Source of the DNA: Alcaligenes ammonioxydans
GTDB taxonomy: Bacteria > Pseudomonadota > Gammaproteobacteria > Burkholderiales > Burkholderiaceae_B
Assembly: GCF_019343455.1 (NCBI RefSeq)
Contig: NZ_CP049362.1
Location: 1,984,001 to 2,048,000 of the forward strand
DNA: 64,000 nucleotides
Reading direction: 5' to 3'
Positions 8,707 through 15,505 of this stretch are shown here, one piece after another. Under the pieces are notes generated by a model, which did not search any database, was not told the DNA's origin, and worked only from the letters and a program-made list of their open reading frames with translations. Both the position numbers and the translations under genes were made by a program. The stretch's first letter is position 1, and each line of letters begins with the position of its first letter.

Positions 8707-8758
8707 CAAAAGAAAAGCGAATGTCACCAGACCGATGAAAGACCTGGCATACATTCGC
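8707..8758 (-). terminator. Terminator downstream of the 104-aa coiled-coil gene
   Basis: On the - strand, GCGAATGT pairs with ACATTCGC and an inner GCCAG pairs with CTGG(T). The stem is followed at once by TTTTCTTTTG. It follows the gene at 8826-9140 by about 70 bp. Confidence 0.7.
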
Positions 8759-8825
8759 TAGTTAGGAGGAGCGCACTCCTCATCAAGGCACACCGAGGTG
8801 TGCGGAAACAATCGCGTGCTAAACG

Positions 8826-9140
8826 CTAGAGCATGAACATTTTCATGCCGCTTAGGATCAGACCGGCAAAACCAGCCAGCATCAAGCCAAGACGGATGGT
8901 CATATCCCGCTTGGTCACCTCAATGTCTTTTCTGGTCACTTCAATATCGTGCTTCAGTTCAGTGCGAAGCGCGGCAATGTCGTGTTCAACCTTGGCTGAC
9001 CACTTCTCCAGCACTTGATCAAGTGTGAGTGCCATAGCACCCTCCATTGCGATGGCCACCTTTTCGGCAACCTCTTGCTTCATACCGGCATCGACCAGAC
9101 CTTGCCGTAGCAGGAACAAGTCAGATGGACTCATTGGCAT
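8826..9140 (-). CDS. Small coiled-coil protein with C-terminal membrane helix (DUF1640-like), copy A
   Basis: The 104 residues comprise an N-terminal helical part (SPSDLFLLRQGLVDAG), a heptad-like coiled coil with repeated HDIxxLRTEL and DIEVTKRD units, and one C-terminal hydrophobic segment ending GMKMFML. The arrangement resembles short DUF1640-type tail-anchored proteins. The next gene upstream is a diverged duplicate sharing the first 24 residues almost exactly. The ATG at 9140 follows AAGAGG held in a hairpin. Function unknown. Confidence 0.75.
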   Translation of the reverse strand: MPMSPSDLFLLRQGLVDAGMKQEVAEKVAIAMEGAMALTLDQVLEKWSAKVEHDIAALRTELKHDIEVTRKDIEVTKRDMTIRLGLMLAGFAGLILSGMKMFML

Positions 9141-9146
9141 ATAGTA

Positions 9147-9199
9147 CCTCTTAAAAAATAAAGAGGGCTATTACCCTTGAGGGGCAAAGCCCTCAAGGG
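9147..9199 (-). promoter_or_regulatory. Double-hairpin leader of copy A
   Basis: CCCTTGAGGG/CCCTCAAGGG arms (9174-9199) are followed by CCTCTT-TATTTTTT-AAGAGG (9147-9166) on the - strand; the AAGAGG is the ribosome site. The same arrangement, with few changes, precedes copy B. Confidence 0.65.
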
Positions 9200-9210
9200 T
9201 GGATTAAATA

Positions 9211-9513
9211 TTAAGCGGCTAACCGCAGTAGCACTTGCCATAGCGGCGCACCGAAATGCGCCTTTATGACGATGCCAATCAGGCTGGCACAAGCAACAAG
9301 TAGCAAGATAAAACAGACGAGGGTGATCATCTCCCGCCTTCTCACCTCAATGTCATGCGTCAACTTAATGCGAAACATAGCAATGTCGTGCTGCAGCTCA
9401 GTGCGAAGCATGGCAATGTCGTGTTTAACACTGTTTTCGGCAACCTCTTGCTTCATACCGGCATCGACCAGACCTTGCCGTAGCAGGAACAAGTCAGATG
9501 GCTGTAGTGACAT
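9211..9513 (-). CDS. Small coiled-coil membrane protein, copy B (duplicate of copy A)
   Basis: The 100 residues begin with PSDLFLLRQGLVDAGMKQEV as in copy A, then lack a stretch of about 25 residues. A coiled coil of HDIAMxRTEL-like units and a hydrophobic segment (LVCFILLLVACASLIGIVI) follow, with a short tail. The DNA of the first 75 bases and the leader is nearly the same as in copy A, so a recent tandem duplication followed by deletion and divergence of the 3' part is likely. Function unknown. Confidence 0.72.
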   Translation of the reverse strand: MSLQPSDLFLLRQGLVDAGMKQEVAENSVKHDIAMLRTELQHDIAMFRIKLTHDIEVRRREMITLVCFILLLVACASLIGIVIKAHFGAPLWQVLLRLAA

Positions 9514-9519
9514 ACCGTA

Positions 9520-9572
9520 CCTCTTTAAAAATAAAGAGGGCTATTACCCTTGAGGGTCAAAGCCCTCAAGGG
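9520..9572 (-). promoter_or_regulatory. Double-hairpin leader of copy B
   Basis: CCCTTGAGGG/CCCTCAAGGG arms (9547-9572) are followed by a perfect 8-bp hairpin CCTCTTTA-TTTT-TAAAGAGG (9520-9539) on the - strand that contains the ribosome site AAGAGG, 5 nt before the ATG. Confidence 0.68.
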
Positions 9573-9584
9573 TGGGTTAATACG

Positions 9585-9860
9585 TTAAGCGGCTACGACT
9601 GTAGCCCCGAATCGCAGCCAACGATGAGCTTGCAGACGTTGTTTGAGATCGCCAGGTAGACGTTGAGCCAGATCCTGCCGAACGGAGCAACCTTGAACGA
9701 GGCGTACGAAGGAGCACACCTGTGCAGGTGCAAGCTCATGTCGAACCGCCAGGAACTGTTCAAAACCTTCATCACTCGCCTGAGAGAGCCAGTCATTGAA
9801 GATCGAGTGCAGATTCTTACGCTGAGCCACGGTGATAGGAAAAAAATGCAGTTGAGCCAT
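9585..9860 (-). CDS. Hypothetical ICE protein, 91 aa
   Basis: This small basic, mainly helical protein starts MAQLHFFPITVAQ and I do not recognise it. It has no signal or membrane segment. The ATG at 9860 has AGAGGAC upstream, part of a GTCC/GGAC leader hairpin. It is the first gene after a long leader with copy 2 of the structured element, so it may head a small transcription unit with copies A and B. Confidence 0.65.
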   Translation of the reverse strand: MAQLHFFPITVAQRKNLHSIFNDWLSQASDEGFEQFLAVRHELAPAQVCSFVRLVQGCSVRQDLAQRLPGDLKQRLQAHRWLRFGATVVAA

Positions 9861-9864
9861 GATC

Positions 9865-9919
9865 GTCCTCTAAGAAAAGGGGACGACCAAGCCCCCAGGG
9901 ACACGGTGTCCCCATGGGG
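9865..9919 (-). promoter_or_regulatory. Double-hairpin leader of the 91-aa gene
   Basis: An inverted repeat with GGGACAC/GTGTCCC core and outer CCCC/GGGG arms (9892-9919) is followed by GTCC/GGAC (9865-9884), the latter overlapping the ribosome site, with a pyrimidine-rich loop on the - strand. Confidence 0.5.
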
Positions 9920-9966
9920 TGAATAAGAAGCGCAGGAGAACCCCGCGTGCATCGGTTAAAAGCAAA

Positions 9967-10038
9967 TACCCAGGTAGCCAAAGCCACCTTGGTGCGTTTC
10001 CAGGGTTGAACGCACCTGTTTGAAACCATCGTTGGTTT
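9967..10038 (-). ncRNA. Repeated structured leader element, copy 2
   Basis: The core on the - strand is GGTGCGTT-CAACCCTGGA-AACGCACC (9991-10016). Relative to copy 1, the second stem pair changes from A:T to G:C on both arms while the loop is kept. An AAACC/GGTTT hairpin precedes it and GGTGGC/GCTACC ending in CCTGGGTA follows, as in copy 1. Confidence 0.62.
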
Positions 10039-10039
10039 G

Positions 10040-10391
10040 CTTAGATGATTTCCCTTGAAGGCCGGGCATGATTAACCTGGCTCGCAAGGGAACCCATCTA
10101 GGTTCCGGGCTTAAATAACAAATTAAAATTCATACCCCCTCACTCCCCTTGGCGAATCCAAGGTGTGCGTCACCGAAATGGAGGTCCTGGTGACAAAAGA
10201 AACGGCGCGCAAGGTACGTGGCTGGTTTTGCTATCACCAGCTCCGGCTTAGCGCAAAAGCTGCGGACGCATAAGGACGCCGCCTCCCAGATTCAACGATG
10301 CACCAATGCACTGTGCGGTCTGGCTCATGGTCTCGATAGCATCAAGAACATAAGTCAAACCGCCACCTTTGGGCGGTTTAGAAATGAGGGT
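10040..10391. other. Non-coding interval with one inverted repeat
   Basis: I see no convincing gene here. A hairpin AAACCGCC/GGCGGTTT at 10357-10379 follows the DUF3275 stop on the - strand and may be a weak terminator without a long T-run. The rest, including an ACCGAAATGGAGGTC stretch near 10170, I cannot assign; a promoter for the 91-aa gene may lie here. Confidence 0.4.
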
Positions 10392-11006
10392 TTACTGGGC
10401 AAACCAGATTTGTTGTTTCGCATCGAAACGGTAGCCATGACGTTGGCCAAGTTCAGCTGCTTGCCGTCGTAGCAGCGCACGTTCTACAGTCGCATCAAGT
10501 TTGATGGGATCTCGGTTGACAATGGCTCGGAGCATCTCCGCGTCAAGCAACCCATCGTGCCCTCCCTGCGTTGACTCTTGTGGTCCAGAACCCGAAGACC
10601 CTGACTGGGGCTTCCCACCCTTGTTAAAGTGGCTAAAGTCTTTTGCGGTAGATGGAGGGGGAACTGGCTTTTTAGGTGGTGCAACCCGTACAGGTCTTTG
10701 CTCGTCAATGGGGTCAGGCTCAGCTTGCTCATGAGCAGTCGATAATTCGGCCTGGCTCTCAACTTGTAAATCGTGCAAACGAGCACGAATTTCTGTCACA
10801 CCTTTGCCAAACGCGATGTATTGCGACAGATAGATTTCACTAATCCACACAGTTGCCTGGTACTCACCTTCCTCAAACTGATCCAGGAGGGGGTCTTTGA
10901 CCTTGAACTCACCATAAGCAGTTGAGAGGTCTGCAACGCAGAACGCACCATTTCGACTTTGTCGAATCCGTTTTACGCGCAGCTGCGCTCCATCTATACG
11001 GATCAT
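10392..11006 (-). CDS. DUF3275 family ICE protein
   Basis: This 204-aa protein has an N-terminal beta-rich domain (VKRIRQSRNGAFCVADL, then GEFKVKDPLLDQFEEGEYQ) typical of DUF3275. A Pro/Ser/Gly-rich linker (about 105-150) and a short C-terminal helical domain ending FDAKQQIWFAQ follow. DUF3275 genes are regular members of the replication region of ICEs of this type; the molecular role is unknown. The ATG at 11006 follows AAGGAG; the ATG at 11021 overlaps that ribosome site and is less likely. Confidence 0.82.
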   Translation of the reverse strand: MIRIDGAQLRVKRIRQSRNGAFCVADLSTAYGEFKVKDPLLDQFEEGEYQATVWISEIYLSQYIAFGKGVTEIRARLHDLQVESQAELSTAHEQAEPDPIDEQRPVRVAPPKKPVPPPSTAKDFSHFNKGGKPQSGSSGSGPQESTQGGHDGLLDAEMLRAIVNRDPIKLDATVERALLRRQAAELGQRHGYRFDAKQQIWFAQ

Positions 11007-11011
11007 CGTGA

Positions 11012-11034
11012 TCTCCTTCATAAAGACAGGGAGA
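11012..11034 (-). promoter_or_regulatory. Hairpin over the ribosome site of the DUF3275 gene
   Basis: On the - strand TCTCC pairs with GGAGA across a loop containing CTTT; the GGAGA is the Shine-Dalgarno for the start at 11006. A further repeat ACCCGT/ACGGGT lies at about 11081-11106. Confidence 0.5.
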
Positions 11035-11239
11035 CCAAATCCAGCCGGAAGAGATCTCCCGGTGGGGTGTGAAATGAAAGTACCCGTGCAGCATACGCCG
11101 GACGGGTACAGGGGGGCTTAAATGGTGGCTATCCAACTTGCGATCGGATAGTAATTTAGAGCACGTGAGGTTCCTGTTTGAACGTGCAATTCAACGGACG
11201 TACTCGTGTGATATGTACCCCAACTCTATACAGAGCGTT

Positions 11240-11260
11240 CACGTTTCAGGGGTTGACGTG
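11240..11260 (-). ncRNA. Degenerate copy of the structured leader element (copy 4)
   Basis: On the - strand CACGT-CAACCCCTGAA-ACGTG keeps the CAACCC(C)TGA loop on a 5-bp stem, within the non-coding stretch 11137-11368 before the DUF3275 leader. The accompanying hairpins of copies 1 to 3 are not obvious here. Confidence 0.35.
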
Positions 11261-11368
11261 TCGTGCCCGAAGGCGACCAGGTTATTCAAGTGACACCTGA
11301 AAACACTCGCAAAACCGAAGAAGTTTAGTCGCTAATCATCACGACTTCAAGAAAAAAGCCAACTGAAA

Positions 11369-11554
11369 TTAGTTGTCTGTTTTTACCATAGGCTCACTTA
11401 AACAATCCAGGATATGTAAACACTCAGCAACACTACATGTTTCCAGATCCAGACGGATAATCCCAGCTCGTTGCCCTGCCTTTACGATTGCTCTCATCAG
11501 GTTCTCGCGATCAAAGCAAGCAGACTGAGAGAACTGTCGATTATTTTGTGTCAT
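11369..11554 (-). CDS. Hypothetical small protein, 61 aa
   Basis: This short soluble protein starts MTQNNRQFSQSACF and is helical with three cysteines. I do not recognise it. The ATG at 11554 has CGGAG upstream and directly follows a strong hairpin with a T-run, so it is probably transcribed by read-through or from its own weak promoter. It may be real because spacing and ribosome site fit its neighbours. Confidence 0.5.
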   Translation of the reverse strand: MTQNNRQFSQSACFDRENLMRAIVKAGQRAGIIRLDLETCSVAECLHILDCLSEPMVKTDN

Positions 11555-11567
11555 AGCAGCTCCGAAG

Positions 11568-11612
11568 AAAAAACCCTCGCACCGTCCAAATGGGAACAGT
11601 GACGAGGGTTTT
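11568..11612 (-). terminator. Terminator/attenuator between the DUF3577 and 61-aa genes
   Basis: On the - strand AACCCTCG and CGAGGGTT pair, with an inner CAC/GTG, followed by TTTTTT. It lies just after the DUF3577 stop and immediately before the ribosome site of the 61-aa gene. Confidence 0.75.
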
Positions 11613-11625
11613 GATGAGGCGTAGG

Positions 11626-12330
11626 TTAAGCAACGCTCTGATAAGCATAGTTTGCAGCGTATTGAAGCGCACTACTTGCTCCATATCCTGCTTGATATGC
11701 CGCAGCGCCTTGGTTCACCGGCACCGGAGTGCTGTTGCTGTTGAACTTTGGCGTTGCTGGACCTTGAGCGTTTTCCTGTGGTGCTTTATTTTCAGACTGC
11801 ACTTGCTCAGGCACATCCTGAGAAGATTCATCATCGGTCGAGGGGTTCTGCAGAGGAGCCTCCTCTTGAAAAGGAGTGTCATCCACGCTGGACTCTTCTT
11901 GCGATTCACGTCGGAAAATATTAACGCCATCAACAGTGACACTGTTGATCAACAACAGACGTCCCTTGATCAGTGCGGCAGGCTCTTGCTCGCCAGTAGT
12001 GCGCCCATTCTCATCTCGAAGGTTGCGCATGTAGGAATGGGCGTAAATATCACCCACACGGAACGAGACGAAAACCTTGCGTTTAGCCTCGACATCACCC
12101 TTGAGTTTTTCCACCATTTCGATGGCTTCACTCCCCGAGACCCGGAGGTCAAAGTAGGTGTAGTCAGGTTCGTCCGTCTTTCCACGCATGGCAGAAATCG
12201 AGCAAGAAAGAAAAGGCTTTGCTTTGCGGCCAGAACCCTTGGTTTCAACCCAGCGAATACGGTTCAGATAACCGACACCGTTAACGTGAAGATTGAAGTG
12301 GTTAGAAGTTTGAGTGGAAGCGTTAGTCAT
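11626..12330 (-). CDS. DUF3577/STY4534-family ICE replication protein
   Basis: This 234-aa protein has the DUF3577 features: NHFNLHVNGVGYLNRIR near the start, FLSCSISAMRG, then YTYFDLRVSGSEA, VSFRVGDIYAH and INSVTVDGV. This is an OB-like, SSB-type domain over the first 140 residues. The acidic, Gln/Pro/Ala-rich C-terminal tail is disordered, as in single-strand-binding proteins. The ATG at 12330 is chosen by its ribosome site CTGGAG and the family start MTN; the extension to 12378 covers the leader. It is probably a single-strand DNA-binding replication factor of the element. Confidence 0.85.
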   Translation of the reverse strand: MTNASTQTSNHFNLHVNGVGYLNRIRWVETKGSGRKAKPFLSCSISAMRGKTDEPDYTYFDLRVSGSEAIEMVEKLKGDVEAKRKVFVSFRVGDIYAHSYMRNLRDENGRTTGEQEPAALIKGRLLLINSVTVDGVNIFRRESQEESSVDDTPFQEEAPLQNPSTDDESSQDVPEQVQSENKAPQENAQGPATPKFNSNSTPVPVNQGAAAYQAGYGASSALQYAANYAYQSVA

Positions 12331-12339
12331 AATAGTGAA

Positions 12340-12418
12340 CTCCAGAAAAATGGACTGGAGGAACACGCACCCACCCAAGAGCCGAATGGCCTGGACAGGG
12401 AAAGCGGGTTCCCTGTCC
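12340..12418 (-). promoter_or_regulatory. Double-hairpin leader of the DUF3577 gene
   Basis: A perfect 10-bp repeat GGACAGGGAA/TTCCCTGTCC (12393-12418) is followed by CTCCAG-TCCATTTTT-CTGGAG (12340-12360) on the - strand, which sequesters the CTGGAG ribosome site. Confidence 0.68.
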
Positions 12419-12587
12419 GGGTAGCAAAGAAGAAGATGTACTCTGGTACTGTCTTAGAGGATCAGTACGTGCGTCTTTCAAGAGTTGAGACGCCGCTGTG
12501 GGGTGCCTTATGGCGATTCACGACAGTAAATTATCAGCGATTAATGTCGAAGTCAATTCTACGTTTCAACCATTTAATGACCGGAAT

Positions 12588-12628
12588 AATAAAAATGGCC
12601 CACCCCACGGAAAGGGTGAGCCAAAAAA
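12588..12628 (-). terminator. Terminator after hicA
   Basis: On the - strand GGCTCACCC pairs with GGGTGGGCC across a 7- to 8-nt loop, followed by ATTTTTATTATT. It begins about 15 bp after the hicA stop. Confidence 0.8.
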
Positions 12629-12639
12629 CAAAGGATGCC

Positions 12640-12837
12640 TCAGAACTGCTTAGGCAGCCCTGCCTGTTTCAGCACACCATTGGCAGTGTGTCGAGACAAT
12701 ATCTTAGAGTCCACTGGAAAGTGGGTTTCAGTAAGAGGCGAATACCAGATAACATGGTCGCCCTTCCCTTTGCGTACTTCGACGCAGCCTGCTTGTATGA
12801 GAATTTTTATCAGCTGCGGCGTATAGCTCGCACCCAT
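12640..12837 (-). CDS. hicA: HicA-type toxin (mRNA interferase)
   Basis: This 65-aa protein fits the HicA fold: a short helix (TPQLIKILIQAGCVEV), then GKGDHVIWYSP with the catalytic His, then a beta strand and a final helix (HTANGVLKQAGLP). HicA cleaves mRNA and is held inactive by HicB. The ATG at 12837 starts one base after the hicB TGA. The antitoxin-first order (hicB-hicA) is the less common arrangement but is known. It is probably a stabilisation module of the ICE. Confidence 0.85.
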   Translation of the reverse strand: MGASYTPQLIKILIQAGCVEVRKGKGDHVIWYSPLTETHFPVDSKILSRHTANGVLKQAGLPKQF

Positions 12838-12838
12838 C

Positions 12839-13114
12839 TCAAGCTTGGCTACGTTGGAGGGGTGCAACACGCCTAGCAATGAGTTCAAAACTCTCACCAG
12901 TGGCATCCTTATGAACACCATTGGCGTCCAAAAGCTCCGGCACCATTACGTCCAACTTTTGTGTCAGTTGTTCCATCGTAGGTGCCTCGGTGATTAAGCC
13001 AGGTACGTCCTGAGACGTTGCGACCCAAACACCAGCCTCGGCATCCCAGTCCGCATAAACCAGGTGAAGTTTGGCCATCAGAATGTCCCCTGGAGAGGAT
13101 GTAATTAAAAGCAT
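12839..13114 (-). CDS. hicB: HicB-like antitoxin (DUF1902)
   Basis: This 91-aa protein has a HicB/DUF1902 core: LHLVYADWDAEAGVWVATSQ, then DVPGLITEAPTMEQL and a helical dimerisation part. It would neutralise the HicA encoded directly downstream. No separate DNA-binding domain is visible, so autorepression may depend on another factor or on the leader RNA. The ATG at 13114 follows AGGAG inside a hairpin; a second in-frame ATG at 13078 (MAKLHLVY) also has an AGGGG upstream and could be the true start. Confidence 0.82.
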   Translation of the reverse strand: MLLITSSPGDILMAKLHLVYADWDAEAGVWVATSQDVPGLITEAPTMEQLTQKLDVMVPELLDANGVHKDATGESFELIARRVAPLQRSQA

Positions 13115-13118
13115 ATTC

Positions 13119-13169
13119 GCTCCTAAAAAAAAAGGAGCAGCAGCCCTTGCGGGTTGCTGCCCGCAAGGG
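13119..13169 (-). promoter_or_regulatory. Double-hairpin leader of hicBA with sequestered ribosome site
   Basis: A perfect 10-bp repeat CCCTTGCGGG/CCCGCAAGGG (13144-13169) is followed by GCTCCT, eight T and AGGAGC on the - strand (13119-13138). This is the cleanest case of a Shine-Dalgarno inside a stem with an all-U loop in the RNA. Confidence 0.72.
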
Positions 13170-13184
13170 TGTAAAAAGCCCAGG

Positions 13185-13238
13185 CAATGCCTCGATGCAC
13201 TTTCAGGGTTGAGCACATCTGAACCGCTTTCAATCGGT
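13185..13238 (-). ncRNA. Repeated structured leader element, copy 3
   Basis: The core on the - strand is GATGTGCT-CAACCCTGAA-AGTGCATC (13194-13219). It has the same length as copies 1 and 2 and the same loop, and the stem holds with two G-U pairs. An ACCG/CGGT hairpin precedes it and a short GGC/GCC hairpin leading to CCTGGGC follows. Confidence 0.58.
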
Positions 13239-13300
13239 AAACGGTACAGAATCAACCTACTCGATTTAATCGCAGCAGTCAAACTGGCTTTAACCAGATT

Positions 13301-15313
13301 TCAAGCGTGAGCAAGCGCGGCGGACTCCCCTTGCATCCATCGTTGCAATGCTGCATTCGTGATCGCAGCGGCTTCATTTGCTTGTGTCATTGTCACAGCC
13401 TCTACGACATCAATTTCTGTCTCACGCTTGCCCTCCAGGATCTTCCACACAGCCTCATCGATCGTGTCGGGTATGAGCGGCACGATAACCATCACATCGC
13501 GCTGCTGGCCCAGCCGGTACGCCCTATCCTCGGCTTGGCGCATGAGCGCGGGGGTCCAGGGCATCGATGCAAAGGCCACGTAGTTAGCAGCGGTTAGAGT
13601 AATACCGACACCAGCTGCCATCGTAGTGCCGATAAACACCCGGACCTCGGGGTCATCCTGGAATGTGTCGATGGCCTTTTGCCGCTTGATAGCAGAGTCA
13701 GCTCCGACCAGACGCACAGCCTTAATACCAGCGGCCGTAAAGGCATCATGCATGGCATTGACCGTGCTCATGTACTCGCAAAAGATGATGATCTTGTCTT
13801 CGGCCTGTAGGCTCTCAACCGTTTCTATCAGGAACGGTGTTTTAAGCGTTTCAAGACACTGGCGCAGCTTAGTGATCTTAGGCATGGCCATAAGGCTCAT
13901 GTCATCGTAAATCTCTTTGTAGGCAGCCAAGCCTTCGCTAGGTGAGATATAGCGCACCGAGTGCGTTTTGGCGCCAAGGTCGAGCACGTCCTTTCGCCTG
14001 CGCAGCATCCAACCGCCCAAGGCACGGGCTAATGCAGCTCGACGATCACGGGATCCAGTGAATTCTTTGCGGAACTCCTTCAGCTCCATATGGCCAAGTG
14101 AGTGGCCCGTCAAACGCAAAAGCGTGTGCAACTCAATTTCACGATTCAGAAGCGGTGTACCGGTCACCACATAGCGCTTCGGAATACGCGTGGCCATCAC
14201 AAAGGCATTGCGTGTACGCCCAGATTTATGCTCCTTCAGGTAATGCGCTTCATCAATAGCCATGGCCCCGAACGCCAACCCGACTTCTCGTACCAGGCCA
14301 CCCAATCGTTCGTAGTTCGCAATGACCCACTGACAGCCGTATAACGTCGAGATTCGATCATCCCCTGCAAAGCCGACAATAGCATCGGGGTACACGGCAT
14401 GGATCTCACGCTCCCAGTTGATACGCAGAGAGGCGGGACAGACAATAAGCACTCTTCCCTGCCCTGCTGCCAGGCGAGCACCCACAACTGTCTGGCGTGT
14501 CTTGCCCAGACCCATATCGTCGCCTAAGCATGCTCCTGTCTGCCCAGCAAGGTGACGTACCCCTTCGATCTGATAGTCTCGTAAGCCCGCGCCCACAGCA
14601 GCAGCGGCCAGCACAGCCTCATCGATGTCAACTGAACTACTTTGTTCCAGGTCAGCAGACAAAAAACCCGCGCCGTCTACATCTTGACCAGGACTGCCAT
14701 CTCCTCGCTCAGGTGTTGCAGCAGGAACCTGAATGGGAGATTCGTCAGCATTCGGTGATACCAGCTCTTCGAGTACGACGGGCTGCTCATGCACGAACGA
14801 AAATTCAGGGGCCACGCCTGCCAGGTCACGGAGCATCTTCTGGATGTGAGCTACGTCACCACGTACTTGCCACGCTGCAGCGGGTTTATGAAATCTCCCC
14901 TGTAGCGCACGCATGGCACGCACGCACAGCCCATCGTACGAAAAGCTGACGGCATGTTGGCCATGGTTGAGGTCGCCTCTGGCCAGCTCAAAAATTTGGA
15001 CGTCGAGCAGTTGGGTAAAGTAATCAGGCTCGGGTGCCCTTATAGCTGCTTTTAATAGCGCAGCAACCCCGTCAAACTCAACATGCTCACGCAGATAGAG
15101 CGCTTCTAACCAAGCCAGGGCATGGTCCGCGTTAGCCTGCTCCAATACCCACATTCGCCGTCCTGGACACCACCATGCTCCAGCTTTGGACAACCGGGCA
15201 GCCATTCCTGAAATATTGAACAGCTGTAGCCCAAGCCTACGACCGTCAAAAACGGCTTGAATCAGTAACTCAGGGGCCTTGAGGGAGATTGGCGCAATAC
15301 TCAATGGCAGCAC
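13301..15313 (-). CDS. SNF2-family helicase (SMARCAL1-like)
   Basis: This 670-aa protein has an N-terminal 240 residues with two HARP-like repeats (GAWWCPGRRMWVL and AAAWQVRG.. segments). An SNF2 ATPase follows: motif I GDDMGLGKTRQ, motif II AIDEAHYLKEH, motif III VTGTPLLN and motif VI QAEDRAYRLGQQ. The architecture resembles annealing helicases of the SMARCAL1/HARP type. It starts with GTG directly after the TAG of the preceding small membrane gene, so it is probably coupled to it. It would remodel single-strand DNA or replication intermediates of the element. Confidence 0.87.
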   Translation of the reverse strand: MLPLSIAPISLKAPELLIQAVFDGRRLGLQLFNISGMAARLSKAGAWWCPGRRMWVLEQANADHALAWLEALYLREHVEFDGVAALLKAAIRAPEPDYFTQLLDVQIFELARGDLNHGQHAVSFSYDGLCVRAMRALQGRFHKPAAAWQVRGDVAHIQKMLRDLAGVAPEFSFVHEQPVVLEELVSPNADESPIQVPAATPERGDGSPGQDVDGAGFLSADLEQSSSVDIDEAVLAAAAVGAGLRDYQIEGVRHLAGQTGACLGDDMGLGKTRQTVVGARLAAGQGRVLIVCPASLRINWEREIHAVYPDAIVGFAGDDRISTLYGCQWVIANYERLGGLVREVGLAFGAMAIDEAHYLKEHKSGRTRNAFVMATRIPKRYVVTGTPLLNREIELHTLLRLTGHSLGHMELKEFRKEFTGSRDRRAALARALGGWMLRRRKDVLDLGAKTHSVRYISPSEGLAAYKEIYDDMSLMAMPKITKLRQCLETLKTPFLIETVESLQAEDKIIIFCEYMSTVNAMHDAFTAAGIKAVRLVGADSAIKRQKAIDTFQDDPEVRVFIGTTMAAGVGITLTAANYVAFASMPWTPALMRQAEDRAYRLGQQRDVMVIVPLIPDTIDEAVWKILEGKRETEIDVVEAVTMTQANEAAAITNAALQRWMQGESAALAHA

Positions 15314-15487
15314 CTAAAACGCCGAAAACGAAGCAACAGCCATAGCAATCAAACCGAGGGCTGAAGTAACACCACCAATACTGAAAGAGAAGAGCCCTAA
15401 ATCACTGCCATGCATGCTTAGCCCATAGATTAGGGCAAGAGCACCTATTGAAAAAACAATCGCAGATATCCCAAAAATTAACATTTT
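15314..15487 (-). CDS. Small two-helix membrane protein, 57 aa
   Basis: This protein is almost entirely hydrophobic with two predicted membrane segments (MLIFGISAIVFSIGALALIY and GVTSALGLIAMAVASF) joined by a short loop. Not recognised. The ATG at 15487 has TGGAG upstream. Its stop touches the helicase GTG. It is the last gene of an AT-richer four-gene cassette. Confidence 0.6.
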   Translation of the reverse strand, partial: KMLIFGISAIVFSIGALALIYGLSMHGSDLGLFSFSIGGVTSALGLIAMAVASFSAF

Positions 15488-15505
15488 TAAGGCTCCAGGC
15501 ACCAA

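Noticed and set aside
11590-12876. 428-codon open frame on the + strand
   Set aside because: It lies antisense to the DUF3577, hicA and hicB genes, has no ribosome site, and its translation is Cys/Arg/Leu-rich without family resemblance.
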